Below, piece after piece: positions 41,037 to 43,217 of a stretch of 43,217 nt of DNA (position 1 is its first letter; every line of letters begins with the position of its first letter). The position numbers were made by a program, and so were the translations under genes. The DNA is from Bacteroidota bacterium. GTDB taxonomy: Bacteria; Bacteroidota; Ignavibacteria; Kryptoniales; JAKASW01. The notes under the pieces are model-generated. The model searched no databases and was not told the DNA's origin. It was given only the letters and a program-made list of their open reading frames with translations. Location: assembly GCA_023381615.1 (NCBI GenBank), contig JAMCQL010000036.1, forward strand, positions 1 to 43,217, read 5' to 3'.

Positions 41037-43204
41037 ACTTCTCCATAGTATCCCGACTCCTGTCGGGACAGATTCACTTCGATATTCCTTTCTACGTTTT
41101 TCTGTTTTTTGCTGGATTAGCAGGCGGGCTGGCTTATTTAATGTACAGGAACATCGAGGGAATTTCCAAACCGCGGCAAATCCTTCTCGCGGCGTTGCGC
41201 GCACTCTCGTTCTTCTTACTCCTTCTTGCAGTGACGAATCTCGTTACTGATTTTGTTCGCTTCCACAGTAAGAAGCGCGATGTCGTTGTTATGGTGGATG
41301 ATTCCAAAAGCATGTCTTTAGCCGACGGTTCCAATAAGCGCTCACAAGTTGTTCGGAATATTTTGGGCAGCCCGGCTTTTGCGGAACTGAAAAAAGACTT
41401 TAACGTTGCTCCTATTGTCTTTGGCGATGAAGTTTTGAAGACACCGGATCTCGATTCACTGAAGTTTGATCGGCCCGCAACCAACATTGAGTCTGCCGTA
41501 GCAGAAGGGGCGAAGTTAAATACCAATGGTGAAACTGCTTTTGCTGTCCTCCTGACGGATGGGAACTACAACACCGGCGGAAATCCGATAGATGTAGCGC
41601 GTGCTTTATCATTTCCTGTTTTCTCGGTCGGTATCGGTGATTCGTCTCAACCGAAAGACGTAGTTATCAGGCAGGTGATTGCTGCACCGGCACTTTATGC
41701 AGGGAAGAAGAGCGTCGTCAGGACAATCGTCAGCTCGAATGGTTTTGGCGGCAGGAGTGTTACTGCACATCTCTTGGAAGACTACAAAGAGATCGATACG
41801 AAAGTTATCAACTTGCCGGATGAAGGCAACATCGAAGTCTCATTTGATTACACACCGAACGCTGCGGGTACGCACGTTCTGACGGTTTATATTCCGCCGC
41901 AAAAAGGTGAGTTCAATCAGAAGAACAATTCTTCGTCGGTTGCTGTAGAAGTTCAAAAAGGGAAGTTTTCGGTTTTGCTTATCGCTGGCGAGCCGGCGAC
42001 CGACGTCGCATTTCTTGGAAGAAACATCGTGAAGAGCAGCGATTTTGATTTGAAAGTACTGATTCAGAAAACTGGAGACAGTTTCTACGAAGGAAATGCC
42101 GCAGAGATACTTTCGCAAAAATATGACGCTGTTTTGCTTTACGACTTTCCCAATTCTCAGTCGGCGGTAACATTATCTGAAGTTATAGACTTTTTAAAAT
42201 CAACCGGGGTTCCGCTCGCCTATTTCGCAGGTAAACGCTTTTCTCCCACACAGGTAAGCAAACTTCCACGTCTTCCGTTCGCAGTGCAGGGTTACCAAGA
42301 GGGAGAATTTCAGGTAGGAGTTTCTCCTGTAAATTCCAATGCAATGTCTGCAAATCTTCAGCCGCTCTATACTTTGCTCAGTGCTAATTCCAGCTTATTT
42401 CCGCCGCTGTATTATCAGCGAATCGAATGTAAACCTGCTTTCGGCTCAACATCGCTCGCCTTACCTGTTTTGAACGGCGTGCAGCTGAATTTACCGATTT
42501 TCTTTGTGAGCCAGGCGAGCCGGAGTGCTGCATTCTTAGCGTACGGATTGTGGAGAATGCAGCTTATGAGTTCGCTCAGTGGACTCCGCAGCAATTTCCT
42601 TCAGGATTTTCTTGCCATTCTGATACGGACTTTGATTGGCGGGGGAAAACAAAAACTTCTGGCAATGCATACCGACAAGAAAGTCTACGATCCATCCGAA
42701 ACCGTAAACTTCAACGGACTTCTTATTAACCAAGCTGGTTCTCCTGTAAGCGATGCGATGGTCGATGTGAACATAAAAAGTGAATCCACACGTCAGAGCG
42801 TTGCCGATGTTCGGCTTGCTCCGTCGGGCGATGGCGGATACAGCGGCAGTGTGAGTGGGCTTGGCCAAGGAAAGTATTCTTATGTGGTGGAGGCGAAGTC
42901 GCAATCGAGTTTTCTCGGGGCAGACAGCGGAATAATCGTTGTGGAACCTTTGAACGTAGAATTCATGCAGACACCTATGAACGTTCAGTTCCTAAGGCAA
43001 TTATCGTCTGTCACCGGCGGTGAGTTCCTAACGCCAGCGGAATTCATGAATGGCGGCTTGCACTTAAAGCCCGAATGGAAAGAACCTGTGAAGCTCACTG
43101 ATGCAACAAGATTTGAGCTTTTATCTTCGCTGCCGATCCTTGTGGTTGTGTTTCTTTTGCTCGCTGTCGAATGGATAATGCGGAAAATTTGGGGACTGCC
43201 GTAA
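41033..43204 (+). CDS. Membrane-anchored VWA-domain protein
   Basis: 723 residues. The ATG overlaps the protease stop (ATGA). Two N-terminal transmembrane helices lie at about 19-37 (PFYVFLFFAGLAGGLAYLM) and 50-72. A VWA domain follows from about 84 with MIDAS DDSKS (89-93) and VLLTDGNYNTGG. Beta-rich CARDB/Ig-like regions cover about 210-310. The middle part (about 320-440) has a glutamine-amidotransferase-like character (FSVLLIAGEP, LSQKYDAVLLYDFPNSQ). One C-terminal helix lies near 697-715. Proteins of this build accompany MoxR ATPases in Bacteroidota (BatA-like systems). Codons 7-12 (SRLLSG) are an 18-bp palindrome copy. The role is unproven; envelope stress or assembly is likely. It is complete, ending 13 bp before the window edge. 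Confidence 0.88.
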   Translation: MNFSIVSRLLSGQIHFDIPFYVFLFFAGLAGGLAYLMYRNIEGISKPRQILLAALRALSFFLLLLAVTNLVTDFVRFHSKKRDVVVMVDDSKSMSLADGSNKRSQVVRNILGSPAFAELKKDFNVAPIVFGDEVLKTPDLDSLKFDRPATNIESAVAEGAKLNTNGETAFAVLLTDGNYNTGGNPIDVARALSFPVFSVGIGDSSQPKDVVIRQVIAAPALYAGKKSVVRTIVSSNGFGGRSVTAHLLEDYKEIDTKVINLPDEGNIEVSFDYTPNAAGTHVLTVYIPPQKGEFNQKNNSSSVAVEVQKGKFSVLLIAGEPATDVAFLGRNIVKSSDFDLKVLIQKTGDSFYEGNAAEILSQKYDAVLLYDFPNSQSAVTLSEVIDFLKSTGVPLAYFAGKRFSPTQVSKLPRLPFAVQGYQEGEFQVGVSPVNSNAMSANLQPLYTLLSANSSLFPPLYYQRIECKPAFGSTSLALPVLNGVQLNLPIFFVSQASRSAAFLAYGLWRMQLMSSLSGLRSNFLQDFLAILIRTLIGGGKQKLLAMHTDKKVYDPSETVNFNGLLINQAGSPVSDAMVDVNIKSESTRQSVADVRLAPSGDGGYSGSVSGLGQGKYSYVVEAKSQSSFLGADSGIIVVEPLNVEFMQTPMNVQFLRQLSSVTGGEFLTPAEFMNGGLHLKPEWKEPVKLTDATRFELLSSLPILVVVFLLLAVEWIMRKIWGLP
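41051..41068. repeat. 18-bp palindrome inside the VWA gene
   Basis: TCCCGACTCCTGTCGGGA starts exactly at codon 7 of the VWA gene and is read S-R-L-L-S-G, in the same codon phase as the MoxR copy. The following bases CAGATT are also the same. Confidence 0.75.
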
Positions 43205-43217
43205 AATACTATTGTAA

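Overview
The window looks like chromosome from a free-living member of the Bacteroidota/FCB group, most like the Ignavibacteria/Kryptonia side. The evidence is a subtilisin with a type IX secretion C-terminal sorting domain (NYPNPFN, VYDVLGR and SGVYF motifs), the 5' end of a DUF2723 gene typical of Bacteroidota, the futalosine route to menaquinone (MqnE, MqnA), ATP-type PEP carboxykinase, and many genes with real Shine-Dalgarno sequences, which classical Bacteroidetes mostly lack. This placement is inference from gene content. I see no rRNA, tRNA, CRISPR array, phage or intact insertion sequence.

Layout. 1-2457: the start of a DUF2723 gene on the minus strand, a secreted six-Asp-box sialidase-fold protein, then 0.7 kb of palindromic repeats. 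2458-7293: an aminotransferase and PEP carboxykinase overlapping by 4 bp (aspartate to oxaloacetate to PEP), a methyltransferase, a REP-like hairpin, and a Phd/RelE-type toxin-antitoxin pair with a strong promoter. 7399-13567: ffh-rpsP-khpA-rimM-trmD-rplS followed directly by mqnE and mqnA. 13625-18221: an outer-membrane barrel with a bactofilin-like repeat region, then glutamate dehydrogenase, a VanX-like dipeptidase and a YbjQ protein on the minus strand. 18423-21720: amidohydrolase, aldo/keto reductase and adenosine-specific kinase. 21773-27863: a TolC/MacA/MacB-type efflux set, a possible 29-codon leader ORF coupled to a PAP2 phosphatase, and archease. 27932-29307 (minus): Ogt and a LysE-type exporter.

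29586-43204 is a 13.6 kb, tightly packed, same-strand block that looks like an envelope protein-quality locus. In order it holds a three-parvulin lipoprotein, a SurA-like lipoprotein without an obvious parvulin core, SurA, three M16 peptidases (two with HxxEH, one without), a MoxR ATPase, the subtilisin and a membrane-anchored VWA protein. Several neighbours overlap by 4 bp.

The most unusual signal is a family of short interspersed palindromes, consensus TCCCGAC-N4-GTCGGGA (18 bp). They occur between genes and, in the same codon phase, inside the first 20 codons of both the MoxR and VWA genes, where they encode SRL-x-SGQI. A second repeat, shared with the 2 kb repeat field, supplies residues 11-26 of the first M16 protein. 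The second M16 gene has its signal peptide split across two frames at an A-run, and the third has an in-frame stop after a signal-like start. N-termini in this block are therefore being remodelled by small repeats and indels, or contain sequence errors. These are the points most worth checking.
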